NCBI RefSeq assembly: GCF_025148635.1
Contig: NZ_CP102269.1
Span: 434,001-498,000, forward strand
Direction: 5' to 3'
Length of the DNA: 64,000 nt
From: Butyricimonas virosa
Lineage (GTDB): Bacteria > Bacteroidota > Bacteroidia > Bacteroidales > Marinifilaceae
Part shown: piece after piece, positions 36,682 to 45,123 of the stretch
Layout: the number at the start of each line of letters is the position of its first letter
Position numbering within the stretch: position 1 is the first letter of the stretch
Notes under the pieces: model-generated
What the model saw: the letters and a program-made list of their open reading frames with translations, nothing else
The model's database searches: none
What the model was told of the DNA's origin: nothing
Made by a program: the position numbers and the translations under genes

Positions 36682-39600
36682 TCAAAATGCTGCACTAAGC
36701 GAAAATTCAAAACTCCGGGCGAAAGGATACGAAAACCCTCGTTCCTGCTTGATCGTTGAAGCCCGGAACACGTCATTCATCAAGAACTCCACCCGCAAAC
36801 GGCTCAAATAAAGTTTTTGACAAATCTCCGGGGTAAAATCGTATGAAAGGCTCAAACTCTGCATATTAACCATATACTCGTCCCGAACAAAACGGCTGGT
36901 AATATCAGGAGTTGTCTGATCTGCAATATTCTTGTATTTCACCCGATCACCCACCTTTTTCCAACGACTATGGAACACTCGTTTATCCGCATTACGTTGC
37001 GGATTGGCTCCTTCCACCCGGGTAACCAACGTCTGGTTATAAACCGTTGCCCCCAACTCGTAATTAAACAACATATTCAACGAAAATCCTTTAAACGTCA
37101 AGTAAGTACCGAACGTTCCGGATAACGTCGGATCTGAATCCCCGTACGTCCGTTTATCCCAGTAATTATAAACAAAAGTTGGATTACCGAAACGATCAAT
37201 AAAAACTTCCTGTCCGGTAGCCGGATCAATCCCCCCGGACTTCACGGCTTTCACGGCACTCAAGGATTCACCTTCCACGTAAACAGGCGGCGGCAACAAC
37301 GTCCCCTCTGCCGTGTTCAACTCCTCGTTCATCTTTTCCAACGCATTACTGATCTTTTTAATTTTATTCTCGTTATGCTGCATATTTAACGATAATGACC
37401 AATTCAAGTATTTATTGGAAATTGCCACGACCCGAGTTTGAAGCTCAATACCGGTATTTAATAATTTACCCATATTTTCCTTTGCCGTCGTCGTTCCCAC
37501 GGAAGGAGCCTTTGCCACATCCAACAACAAATTATCTGTTGTCTTGTTATAATACTCCAGCGTAAAATCCAATCGGTTCCTAAATAAAACTACGTCCAAT
37601 CCGACATTATAAGTCAAGGCTCTTTCCCACTTTAGGTCCGGATTACCGATAGCCATGGGAATCGCACCAATCCCTTTGTCATAATCCAACCCGGCATCAT
37701 ACTTATAGGTTGTCATTGCCTGATAGGGAGAAAAAGAAGCGTTACCGGTATATCCCAAGCTCCCGCGTAATTTAATCCTATCCGTTCCTGACATATTCAA
37801 AAATTTCTCTTTATGAATATTCCATCCTAATCCCAAACTCCAGAAAGGAGTGAAACGCTGATCCTCTCCGAATTTGGAAGACCCCTCGTATCGAATAGAA
37901 GCATCAGCAAAATAACGGTCATCATAAATTACGTTAGCATTCAAAAATAATCCCATAGAACGCTCCAATCCTTGACTTCCTTGCGGAGTTGCACCTTCCG
38001 GATACCTTGTCGCAAAAGCGGGATGTCCCAATTTATCCGAATAAAGCCCAACTGCCGTATAACCATTACCATTGTTTTCCGAAGATTGTATGTTCGCACC
38101 TCCCATAGCGTTCAACAAAGTTCCCGTTCCAAACATCTTATTATAAGACAAGGTTACACGTCCTTCATAAGTCATCGATTTCTTATTAGATATTTCAATC
38201 CTCCCGGATTCGGAAGCCTCTTTGTTATTAAATTCATGTGCTTCCGGAGAAGTAAATTTTTCCGTATCATCTTTTGACTTATTCAATGAGAAAAAACCTT
38301 CCACCCGGAAACCCGGCAAAACCTCCACACGTAAATCCAACACGTTATTTAAATAAAACTGCTCGCTTCGGTCATAACTTCCCAAAGTAGCCTCGAATAA
38401 CGGATTGGGAACATTAAAACTCAACACCTTATTTAACGAGCCATCCAAATTATAAGCCCGGTCATAAGGGTTCAACTCAACATACTTATTAAAAGTTCCA
38501 TAAGGAGACTCCTCACTATTCACCGAGGTTATTGTTGTTGAATTGGAAACATAAACCTTATCCTGTTTGTTATATGACAATCTGAAATTCAAAGAATAAC
38601 GATCACGTTTTGACTTTTCCATTACTCCTTGTTCCGAACCGTAACGAGCTCCTAAACTATAACGAATATACTCATCTCCCCCGGCTATATTCAAATTATG
38701 ATTCTGTGAAACAGAATTACGCAACGGCTTGGACAACCAATCCGTATCCACTCCTTCCCGTACCCGCTTGAATTTTTCATTATATTCAGTATCTTTTTCA
38801 TATTGAAATTTTCCATTGTCATCATATACCCCGGCCAATCGTTCGTACTCCAATTTTTCTGCCGCATTCAACAAATCATAATCCCGCACGTCTGGAATTG
38901 ATGTCCGCAAAGTTCCGCTATAGGAAACCCGCAACTTTCCGGCACGTAAAGGTTTTGTTGTGATCACCACAACCCCTTTGGCCGCTTTGGAACCGTACAA
39001 GGCTGAAGCCGAAGCATCCTTCAACACGGTCACCGTCTCCACGTCATTCATATCCATATCAAAAACATAATCCAAATCGACTTCTGCCCCATCCACTATA
39101 AAAGTCGGTACATTGGATGATCCCTCGAAACTACTCCGACCGCGGATCAAAATTTCCGGCCGCGTGTTCGGATCGGATCCCATCTCGTTGTTTTTCACAA
39201 TCTGCAAACCTGGAACAAAAGCAGCCAAACTCTGCAAAAGACTTTTTGTGCCTACGCTCATCAGCTGTTGTCGACTCACCACGGTCGCTGACCCCGTAAA
39301 ACTATTTTTTGATTTATTTCCCATCCCGGTAACGATAACTTCATCCAATTTCTCCTCCTCGGAATGCATCACAATTTCAAGATTCTCCTTTATGAAATCC
39401 TTTACCACCACTTCCCGCGAAATCATTCCGATAAAAGAGAACACCAAAGTCACTGTTTCATTTTCATCTATAAAGTGCATCTTAAACTTTCCACTTGCAT
39501 CCGTGGCCGTTCCGGTAGAAGAACCTTTCAATATAATCGTCACCCCCGGCAACGGAACCCCATGCTGATCCTTTACAATCCCGGAGACACGCCAGACTCC

Positions 39601-39981
39601 TTTCTCCTGAGCCTGCTCATCCTTTTGCGGACTAATGACAATCACATGATCCACGATTTGATACTTGAGCGCCGTTCCTTGCAACACGTGATCCAAAATT
39701 TCCGATACCGTTGCATCTTTCACGGACACGGAAACTTTCACTCCCTTCACTTCATTGTCATTGTAGAAAAACTCGTAATCAGACTTTTCACTCAATTCAT
39801 TCAGTACTTCAATAAGACTTACAGATTTTTTCTCCATAGACAACTTGGCATTCTGAGCCATACTTCCTGCCGACACGGAGAAAACTGCAAACAACGATAG
39901 AATAAGACAAAGTTTCATAATCGTACAGATTTTTTTTAAGGCAGACCATCCCCCTGCCCTTACATTCGTTTTTTTTTTCAT
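36682..39981 (-). CDS. SusC/RagA-family TonB-dependent transporter with STN domain (locus C)
   Basis: A 1099-residue importer. A basic N-region and signal segment (about 1-43, SAGSMAQ) precede an STN domain (about 48-117), a carboxypeptidase-regulatory-like domain (about 130-215, GIVKDQHGVPLPGVTIILKG), a TonB-box-like LDEVIVTGMG, the plug (AAFVPGLQIVKNNEMGSDPNTRPEI in part; VLKDASASALYGSKAAKGVV) and a barrel ending FEFSLSAAF. The start has the TACAAAGTT-ATG context seen in loci A and B. STN plus the upstream FecR make it a ligand-sensing transporter. Confidence 0.94.
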   Translation of the reverse strand: MKKKTNVRAGGWSALKKICTIMKLCLILSLFAVFSVSAGSMAQNAKLSMEKKSVSLIEVLNELSEKSDYEFFYNDNEVKGVKVSVSVKDATVSEILDHVLQGTALKYQIVDHVIVISPQKDEQAQEKGVWRVSGIVKDQHGVPLPGVTIILKGSSTGTATDASGKFKMHFIDENETVTLVFSFIGMISREVVVKDFIKENLEIVMHSEEEKLDEVIVTGMGNKSKNSFTGSATVVSRQQLMSVGTKSLLQSLAAFVPGLQIVKNNEMGSDPNTRPEILIRGRSSFEGSSNVPTFIVDGAEVDLDYVFDMDMNDVETVTVLKDASASALYGSKAAKGVVVITTKPLRAGKLRVSYSGTLRTSIPDVRDYDLLNAAEKLEYERLAGVYDDNGKFQYEKDTEYNEKFKRVREGVDTDWLSKPLRNSVSQNHNLNIAGGDEYIRYSLGARYGSEQGVMEKSKRDRYSLNFRLSYNKQDKVYVSNSTTITSVNSEESPYGTFNKYVELNPYDRAYNLDGSLNKVLSFNVPNPLFEATLGSYDRSEQFYLNNVLDLRVEVLPGFRVEGFFSLNKSKDDTEKFTSPEAHEFNNKEASESGRIEISNKKSMTYEGRVTLSYNKMFGTGTLLNAMGGANIQSSENNGNGYTAVGLYSDKLGHPAFATRYPEGATPQGSQGLERSMGLFLNANVIYDDRYFADASIRYEGSSKFGEDQRFTPFWSLGLGWNIHKEKFLNMSGTDRIKLRGSLGYTGNASFSPYQAMTTYKYDAGLDYDKGIGAIPMAIGNPDLKWERALTYNVGLDVVLFRNRLDFTLEYYNKTTDNLLLDVAKAPSVGTTTAKENMGKLLNTGIELQTRVVAISNKYLNWSLSLNMQHNENKIKKISNALEKMNEELNTAEGTLLPPPVYVEGESLSAVKAVKSGGIDPATGQEVFIDRFGNPTFVYNYWDKRTYGDSDPTLSGTFGTYLTFKGFSLNMLFNYELGATVYNQTLVTRVEGANPQRNADKRVFHSRWKKVGDRVKYKNIADQTTPDITSRFVRDEYMVNMQSLSLSYDFTPEICQKLYLSRLRVEFLMNDVFRASTIKQERGFSYPFARSFEFSLSAAF

Positions 39982-40027
39982 AACTTTGTAGGGTTAAATT
40001 GTTTATATCAGAATCAATTTTTCAATG

Positions 40028-40058
40028 AAACGGGAAGTGGTACGAACACCTCCTGTTT
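40028..40058 (-). promoter_or_regulatory. Stem-loop in the fecR-susC spacer of locus C
   Basis: 12-bp arms at 40028-40039 and 40047-40058 (AAACGGGAAGTG against CACCTCCTGTTT, two mismatches of the wobble kind) enclose the 7-nt loop GTACGAA. It touches the FecR stop codon, as the hairpins of loci A and B nearly do. Confidence 0.55.
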
Positions 40059-40059
40059 T

Positions 40060-41226
40060 TTATTGTATTATTATTGTGTTTCCTTTCACCTGAAATTTAA
40101 TATCTGTTGTCATCTCTATCATCCTCAAAACTTGGGATATATCTGAATATTTCGGTAAAGACCCCGTGAAACGTTTTTGCTTCATCGAAGTGTTCGAGAA
40201 GAAGAAATCCACATTATACCAGCGGGACAACTTCCGGATGACCCCCTCCATATCCTCACTGGAAAATGTAAATCGATCCAACCTCCACATGGAATACAAT
40301 TTGGTGTTTACCTCTCGGACAATCATCTCTTTTCCTTGTAACAACGCCTGTTTACCGGGTGTCAACGTCACCTTTTCCCCGTTAATCTTATCATCCACCT
40401 CAACCCGACCTTCCACAAGAGTCGCATGACTATTCTCCTCATCTTCATATGCCGACACGTTAAAGGATGTTCCCAACACCTTCACATCCATATCCCGCGT
40501 TTCCACAATAAACGGAGCCACTTCATTCCGGACCACTTGAAAATAAGCCTCGCCCGTCAAGTAAACCCGCCTTTCATTACCGACAAAGTGAGCAGGATAC
40601 CTCAATTCAGAAGCACTATTCAACCAAATTTCCGTCCCATCATCCAGCACGATCTTGTACTCCCCTCCTTTAGGAATCCGCAACGTGTGCCATTCCGGCA
40701 TCCGCGAAAGCGCAGACAAGGAATATTTCAAACTACCGTCCTCGTTTATTTTTAAAGTCTCATTCTCTGCAAAATTCAAACAAGTATCTTTCAATCCTTG
40801 TAATAACAATTGTTGTCCCTTCCCCGTGATCAACACCGCCTGAGTTCTACCCGGCTCAATTCGGGCAACAATAACTTGTTCCTCCCCCGATCGAAATGAA
40901 TCCGTTATTTGCCTGTACAACAATCCTCCTACGGCAGCGACCACCAACACGGCTGCCACACTTCTCCATATGCTCCACGACAAACGGGATCTTCGGGAAG
41001 TTTTATCCATCACCTCCTTTAACTGACTCCAACATCGAGAAGTATCAAACGAAGCATACGTTCCGATTTCCCGCCGTAAAACTTCTTTATCCCGAAGCTC
41101 CTCCATCAACTTTCGGTGCCGCTCGTTTTCTGCCAACCACCCCTGAAGTCGGATCATCTCCTTCTCCGAAATGTCTTCCCGCAAATAAGCAAGGAGCAAC
41201 TCATATATCTCTTTTCCCATTTTCAT
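40060..41226 (-). CDS. FecR-family anti-sigma factor (locus C)
   Basis: A 388-residue regulator from ATG 41226 (MKMGKEIYELLLAYLRED); a start nine codons upstream is also in frame. Layout: cytoplasmic sigma-binding part (about 1-75), membrane span (about 82-100, SVAAVLVVAAVGGLLY), FecR domain (about 185-280: IPKGGEYKIVLDDGTEIWLNSASELRYP, GEAYFQV, GTSFNV), and a C-terminal DUF4974 domain (about 315-388, FSSEDMEGVIRKLSRWYNVDFF). Unlike loci A and B, it is separated from its sigma gene by 334 bp with a terminator-like hairpin, so it probably has its own promoter. Confidence 0.93.
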   Translation of the reverse strand: MKMGKEIYELLLAYLREDISEKEMIRLQGWLAENERHRKLMEELRDKEVLRREIGTYASFDTSRCWSQLKEVMDKTSRRSRLSWSIWRSVAAVLVVAAVGGLLYRQITDSFRSGEEQVIVARIEPGRTQAVLITGKGQQLLLQGLKDTCLNFAENETLKINEDGSLKYSLSALSRMPEWHTLRIPKGGEYKIVLDDGTEIWLNSASELRYPAHFVGNERRVYLTGEAYFQVVRNEVAPFIVETRDMDVKVLGTSFNVSAYEDEENSHATLVEGRVEVDDKINGEKVTLTPGKQALLQGKEMIVREVNTKLYSMWRLDRFTFSSEDMEGVIRKLSRWYNVDFFFSNTSMKQKRFTGSLPKYSDISQVLRMIEMTTDIKFQVKGNTIIIQ

Positions 41227-41446
41227 GTATCTTATTTCACACCTCAAACACACTCAACTAGGAAATAGGTGACAAGAGTATTAAAAAAAATCATACATTT
41301 TTATATAAACACCACCGATCCACTATATCAAAGCCACGGATACCCTATCATTTATTCTCATCCGCTCATAACTTCACGTATAACAAATATACACGTATAT
41401 CCCTGCCAGCTGCAAACAAAATTGATTCAAACACCTATTTTATGGA

Positions 41447-41479
41447 AGATGAATGCAAGATAAATGCAGGATGAATGCT
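41447..41479. repeat. Three tandem 11-bp repeats (AGATGAATGCA type)
   Basis: Units AGATGAATGCA, AGATAAATGCA and GGATGAATGCT follow one another without gaps. The GATGAA core with 11-bp period also occurs, in the opposite orientation, at 55218-55250. Confidence 0.85.
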
Positions 41480-41507
41480 CTATAGTCTCAATGAACTATA
41501 AATAAAA

Positions 41508-41538
41508 TACCTATCGAATCTCTGTGAAAGATAGGGTA
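41508..41538 (-). terminator. Terminator-like hairpin after the locus C sigma gene
   Basis: TACCTATC pairs with GATAGGGTA (one bulged G) around a 14-nt loop, 23 bp beyond the sigma stop. On the minus strand it is followed by TTTTATTTAT, so it can end the sigma transcript. Confidence 0.6.
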
Positions 41539-41560
41539 CCCCTAAGGTAGTCCTCTAGAA

Positions 41561-42142
41561 TCATAAGCCCGGGAAAAACATACCCGCATAAACGAACAAA
41601 TCTCCCAACCTTCCCCGCAAGTAAGACTTTGCTCGCTGCTTTTGAGTTTTTATCGTGTTCAAGGATATATTCAACTCTTCGGCAATCTTCCGTTCCTCTT
41701 GGCCATCCACGTATGAACGCTTAAAGATTTCCTTGCATCTATCCGGTAACTCATCAATCGCATCAAAAAGTTCCGCCACCACATCAGCTCGAATTTGCTG
41801 ACAAAGAAAATAGTCTTCATCCAAGTCTTCCTTGTTCAAATTCTTATAATTCCGATCCCGAATTTCCAAATCCCGAAGATAATTCAAGCACCGATGCTGC
41901 ACACTATTATAAAGAAAAGTTTTTATCGTTTTTACGTTAGGAAAACCACCCCGGTCCATTTTCCAAAAGGAAAGAAAAACATCCTGTACAATATCCTCTG
42001 CCTCCGAATGATCCCGCACGATACGAGCCGCAAAGAAACATAACGCTTTATGGTACGTCTCGAACAACTGTTGGAATGCTTCCCGTTCTCCCCGTTCCAG
42101 ATATTTCATAAACTCCGGAGACTGAATATCAATACTATACAT
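41561..42142 (-). CDS. ECF-type RNA polymerase sigma factor, FecI-like (locus C)
   Basis: A 193-residue sigma factor from ATG 42142 (MYSIDIQSPEFMKYLERG); an in-frame ATG 18 codons upstream adds a tail not seen in the two sister proteins. Region 2 lies near 22-75 (FQQLFETYHKALCFFAARIV, AEDIVQDVFLSFWKMD) and region 4 near 130-178 (LPDRCKEIFKRSYVDGQEERKIAEEL, SLNTIKTQKQRAKSYLRGRL). It should drive the locus C transporter operon when FecR releases it. It appears to be transcribed apart from fecR because of the hairpin after its stop. Confidence 0.92.
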   Translation of the reverse strand: MYSIDIQSPEFMKYLERGEREAFQQLFETYHKALCFFAARIVRDHSEAEDIVQDVFLSFWKMDRGGFPNVKTIKTFLYNSVQHRCLNYLRDLEIRDRNYKNLNKEDLDEDYFLCQQIRADVVAELFDAIDELPDRCKEIFKRSYVDGQEERKIAEELNISLNTIKTQKQRAKSYLRGRLGDLFVYAGMFFPGL

Positions 42143-42324
42143 CAAATTCCTATACTTAATTTTGCTCTCCACCCCCTCTCGGAAACTCCCGTCCACAGGA
42201 TTACTTACAAAAATAAGTATTATTTTACCAAATCAAAATAAATATTCCAAATATCAAAAAGAGCTGTCTTCCATTCGGCCGACAGCTCTCTTCTCTTTAC
42301 TTATTCTTAGTTGATAACCTGATC

Positions 42325-42564
42325 TTATATCACGTGATTTACTTTTCTCTTCACATTCACTTTCACCTCAGGAAGACTAACCGGTCCGAAGATCGTATCT
42401 TGACTTGCTACTTTCTGCACCGGAGCAACCGCGGTAGCGTTTTCCACTTTCTCGTGATCGGCAAAAGCACATACGATTTTTTCAGCTTTAGCTTGGTTTA
42501 AACTACGTCCACCGATAAACACTGTAATTACAGCCACGAATACTATTATAATATACTTCATCAT
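42325..42564 (-). CDS. Small exported protein of unknown function
   Basis: A 79-residue protein starting with two Met codons, then a hydrophobic segment IIIVFVAVITVFIGG (about 5-19) that could be a signal peptide or anchor. The mature part is short, with one Cys (residue 32), a VENATAVAPVQKVASQD stretch and a basic end (VKVNVKRKVNHVI). I do not recognise a family. It stands alone between the locus C sigma gene and metG, with a -7 candidate at 42641-42648, which supports it as a real gene. Confidence 0.6.
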   Translation of the reverse strand: MMKYIIIVFVAVITVFIGGRSLNQAKAEKIVCAFADHEKVENATAVAPVQKVASQDTIFGPVSLPEVKVNVKRKVNHVI

Positions 42565-42640
42565 TTTATTTTATATTTAAAAATTAGACAACTATTTTTA
42601 TGAACTCTCTTTATTTCGTTGTTGTTATCTTTCAACAATA

Positions 42641-42648
42641 CAAAAGTA
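42641..42648 (-). promoter_or_regulatory. -7 box candidate for the small exported protein gene
   Basis: The minus strand reads TACTTTTG, 76 bp before the start. The -33 position 19 bp upstream reads TTTC, a near match to TTTG. Confidence 0.45.
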
Positions 42649-42926
42649 CGACACTTCCCTCTACCGGGAAAATTATCCAAGTTATACTTTAGTTGTCACA
42701 AGGTTAAATATATGTTAGGCCTAAAAAAAGCAATCCACCCTTTTATAATTATTAACCAAGATGGTTCCCCCACACAGTAAAGGGTTTAACGGGCATTTCA
42801 CGCTAAAAGCCACGCGTTAACGAAATCATAATTCACCCTCTTAAAGCTCATTTTTTTAAGAGATACAATTTATCGGGAAATCTTGATTTTATGCTGATAT
42901 TTATAAAAACAGGCATAAAAAAAGAA

Positions 42927-42960
42927 TGTAACGAAGATCATTTTAGTATCATTCGTTACA
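42927..42960 (-). terminator. Intrinsic terminator of metG
   Basis: TGTAACGAA (42927-42935) pairs perfectly with TTCGTTACA (42952-42960), with an inner GAT/ATC extension. On the minus strand the stem is followed by TTCTTTTTTT, a proper T tract, about 40 bp after the metG stop. Confidence 0.85.
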
Positions 42961-43001
42961 CTCCGTAATAATCCTATCGGGTTAACCCGTGTAAATAGTC
43001 G

Positions 43002-45032
43002 TTATCGAACTTCCGATCCCGGTTTCACCTCTTTATCCGGTGAAACAAAGGAAAGCGTTCCATCGGCATTCTCGGCCATCAAAATCATTCCTTGTGACAC
43101 GATGCCTTTTAACGGTTTCGGTTCCAAGTTAACCAACACGCTGACTTGACGACCGATCACCTCTTCCGGCGTGTAATGCTCGGCTATACCCGAAACAATC
43201 GTACGTTCGTCAATTCCCGTGTCCACGGTCAATTTCATCAACTTTTTGGTCTTAGCCACTTTCTCGGCAGCAATGATCGTACCTACCCGAATATCCATTT
43301 TCATGAAATCCTCATACTGGATATTCTCCTTGGCAGGGGCGGCCTTCACGGAAGCCATCTCGTTTGCTTTCTTGGTAGCTAACAATTTATCGATCTGGGC
43401 TTGAATCGTTGCATCCTCGATCTTCTCGAACAACAATCCGGCCTCTCCCAATTCATGCCCGGCAGGAATCACGCCATCACCCATTTTACCCCAATCAATC
43501 ACGTCAATATTCATGAACTCACGTAATTTCTGAGAAGAGAACGGCATGAACGGTTCCATCAACGTGGAAAGGTTGGCAGAAATCTGTAAACAGATATTCA
43601 GAATCGTCTTCACCCGTCCCTCGTCCGTCTTGATCACTTTCCAAGGTTCGGTATCCGCCAAGTATTTATTACCCAAACGAGCCAGATTCATCGCCTCTTT
43701 CAACGCATCACGGAAATGGAAGGTTTCCAGACTCTTCTCTACACGTTCCACGATTTGCGGAATTTCAGCCAGAACTTCTTTATCGTAATCCGTCAACTCA
43801 CCCCGTTCCGGTACCCGGTTGGCAAAATACTTTTGCGTCAACACCAGCGTACGGTTAATGAAGTTTCCATAGATAGCCACCAACTCGCTATTATTCCGAG
43901 TTTGGAAATCTTTCCAGGTAAAGTCGTTATCTTTAGTTTCAGGAGCGTTTGCCGTCAGCACGTAACGTAACACATCTTGTTTACCGGGGAACTCCACGAG
44001 ATACTCGTGCAACCACACCGCCCAGTTCCGGGAAGTGGAAATCTTATCTCCTTCCAAATTCAAGAACTCGTTGGCCGGCACGTTATCCGGTAATATATAA
44101 GAACCATCGGCTTTCAACATAGCCGGGAAAATGATACAATGGAAAACAATATTATCCTTCCCGATAAAATGAATCATCCGGGTCTCCGGGTCTTTCCAGT
44201 ATTTTTCCCATTCCGGGGTCAAATCTTTCGTGGCAGAAATATACCCGATCGGGGCATCAAACCACACGTAAAGCACTTTTCCCTCGGCACCCTCGATCGG
44301 AACAGGTACCCCCCAATCCAAATCACGGGTCACCGCACGAGGTTGCAAACCGTTGTCCAACCAAGATTTACATTGCCCGTATACATTCGGTTTCCACTCT
44401 TTATGTTCTTCTAGAATCCACTCTTTCAACCAGCCTTCATACTGATCCAAAGGCAAATACCAGTGCTTTGTCTCTTTCAGTTCCGGTTTGTTTCCCGTGA
44501 TCGCGGACACCGGATCAATCAAATCGGTCGCATTCAAGCTAGTCCCACAAGCCTCACATTGATCCCCATATGCTCGTTCATTACCGCAATGAGGACATTT
44601 TCCCACGATATAACGGTCCGCCAAGAATTGTCCGGCCTTCTCGTCGTAGAATTGCATCGAGGTCTTCTCGATAAATTTCCCCTCGTCATACAACTTCTTG
44701 AAAAAAGCGGAAGATAACTCGTGATGCGTTTTCGAACTCGTTCGGGAATATATATCAAACGAAATACCCAATTCTTCGAAAGAATCCTTGATAATCTTGT
44801 GATAACGATCGACAATATCCTGCGGGGTCACACCCTCTTTCTGAGCCTTGATCGTGATCGGTACCCCGTGTTCATCCGATCCCCCGATAAAAGCCACATC
44901 CTCACCCTTTTTCCTCAGATATCTCACGTAAATATCGGCAGGCACATATACCCCCGCCAAGTGTCCGATATGCACGGGTCCATTCGCATAGGGCAAAGCC
45001 GTGGTAATCAAATTTCTCTTGAACTTACTCAT
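43002..45032 (-). CDS. metG: Methionyl-tRNA synthetase
   Basis: A 676-residue class I synthetase that charges tRNA-Met in the cytoplasm. The HIGH motif is in ALPYANGPVHIGHLAG (about 13-28). A zinc knuckle CPHCGNERAYGDQCEACG lies near 145. The KMSKS-loop appears as KISTSRN near 335. After the anticodon-binding region, a C-terminal tRNA-binding OB-fold domain (about 570-676, MDIRVGTIIAAEKV, LVNLEPKPLKGIVSQGM) is present, as usual for Bacteroidetes MetG. It is monocistronic, divergent from the S66 homologue, and has a clear terminator. Confidence 0.97.
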   Translation of the reverse strand: MSKFKRNLITTALPYANGPVHIGHLAGVYVPADIYVRYLRKKGEDVAFIGGSDEHGVPITIKAQKEGVTPQDIVDRYHKIIKDSFEELGISFDIYSRTSSKTHHELSSAFFKKLYDEGKFIEKTSMQFYDEKAGQFLADRYIVGKCPHCGNERAYGDQCEACGTSLNATDLIDPVSAITGNKPELKETKHWYLPLDQYEGWLKEWILEEHKEWKPNVYGQCKSWLDNGLQPRAVTRDLDWGVPVPIEGAEGKVLYVWFDAPIGYISATKDLTPEWEKYWKDPETRMIHFIGKDNIVFHCIIFPAMLKADGSYILPDNVPANEFLNLEGDKISTSRNWAVWLHEYLVEFPGKQDVLRYVLTANAPETKDNDFTWKDFQTRNNSELVAIYGNFINRTLVLTQKYFANRVPERGELTDYDKEVLAEIPQIVERVEKSLETFHFRDALKEAMNLARLGNKYLADTEPWKVIKTDEGRVKTILNICLQISANLSTLMEPFMPFSSQKLREFMNIDVIDWGKMGDGVIPAGHELGEAGLLFEKIEDATIQAQIDKLLATKKANEMASVKAAPAKENIQYEDFMKMDIRVGTIIAAEKVAKTKKLMKLTVDTGIDERTIVSGIAEHYTPEEVIGRQVSVLVNLEPKPLKGIVSQGMILMAENADGTLSFVSPDKEVKPGSEVR

Positions 45033-45067
45033 ATATCCAGTTTATAAACTTTTGAACTCTAGTGGCG

Positions 45068-45075
45068 CAAAGTTA
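45068..45075 (-). promoter_or_regulatory. -7 box for metG
   Basis: The minus strand reads TAACTTTG, 35 bp before the metG ATG. No clear -33 TTTG at 19-21 bp. Confidence 0.5.
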
Positions 45076-45088
45076 GAAAAATATTAGT

Positions 45089-45096
45089 TACCTTCG
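45089..45096 (+). promoter_or_regulatory. -7 box candidate for the S66 homologue operon
   Basis: TACCTTCG, one mismatch to TAnnTTTG, 27 bp before the ATG at 45124 and back to back with the metG -7 box. Confidence 0.4.
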
Positions 45097-45123
45097 TACT
45101 ATAATAACAAAACTTCAACTTTT

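Larger units (their letters stand above)
41227..41560. other. Unusually long sigma-fecR spacer of locus C
   Basis: A 334-bp gap where loci A and B have 82 and 45 bp. It holds the terminator-like hairpin at 41508-41538, a TATAGT/ACTATA hairpin near 41481-41500, and three 11-bp repeats at 41447-41479. CACGTATA occurs twice near 41374 and 41391. No gene seen. Confidence 0.7.
42565..43001. other. Intergenic region between the small exported protein and metG
   Basis: A 437-bp stretch. It contains the small gene's -7 candidate, an 8-bp hairpin (CTCTTAAA at 42838-42845, TTTAAGAG at 42855-42862) and the metG terminator. I see no ORF or RNA gene that I can support. Confidence 0.6.

Noticed and set aside
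39364..39900. Plus-strand frame of 178 codons opposite SusC of locus C
   Set aside because: Long but entirely antisense to the STN and regulatory domains, with His- and Arg-rich shadow composition.
42700..42900. A structured RNA or riboswitch upstream of the small exported protein gene
   Set aside because: Only short stems are visible and no known riboswitch core was recognised.
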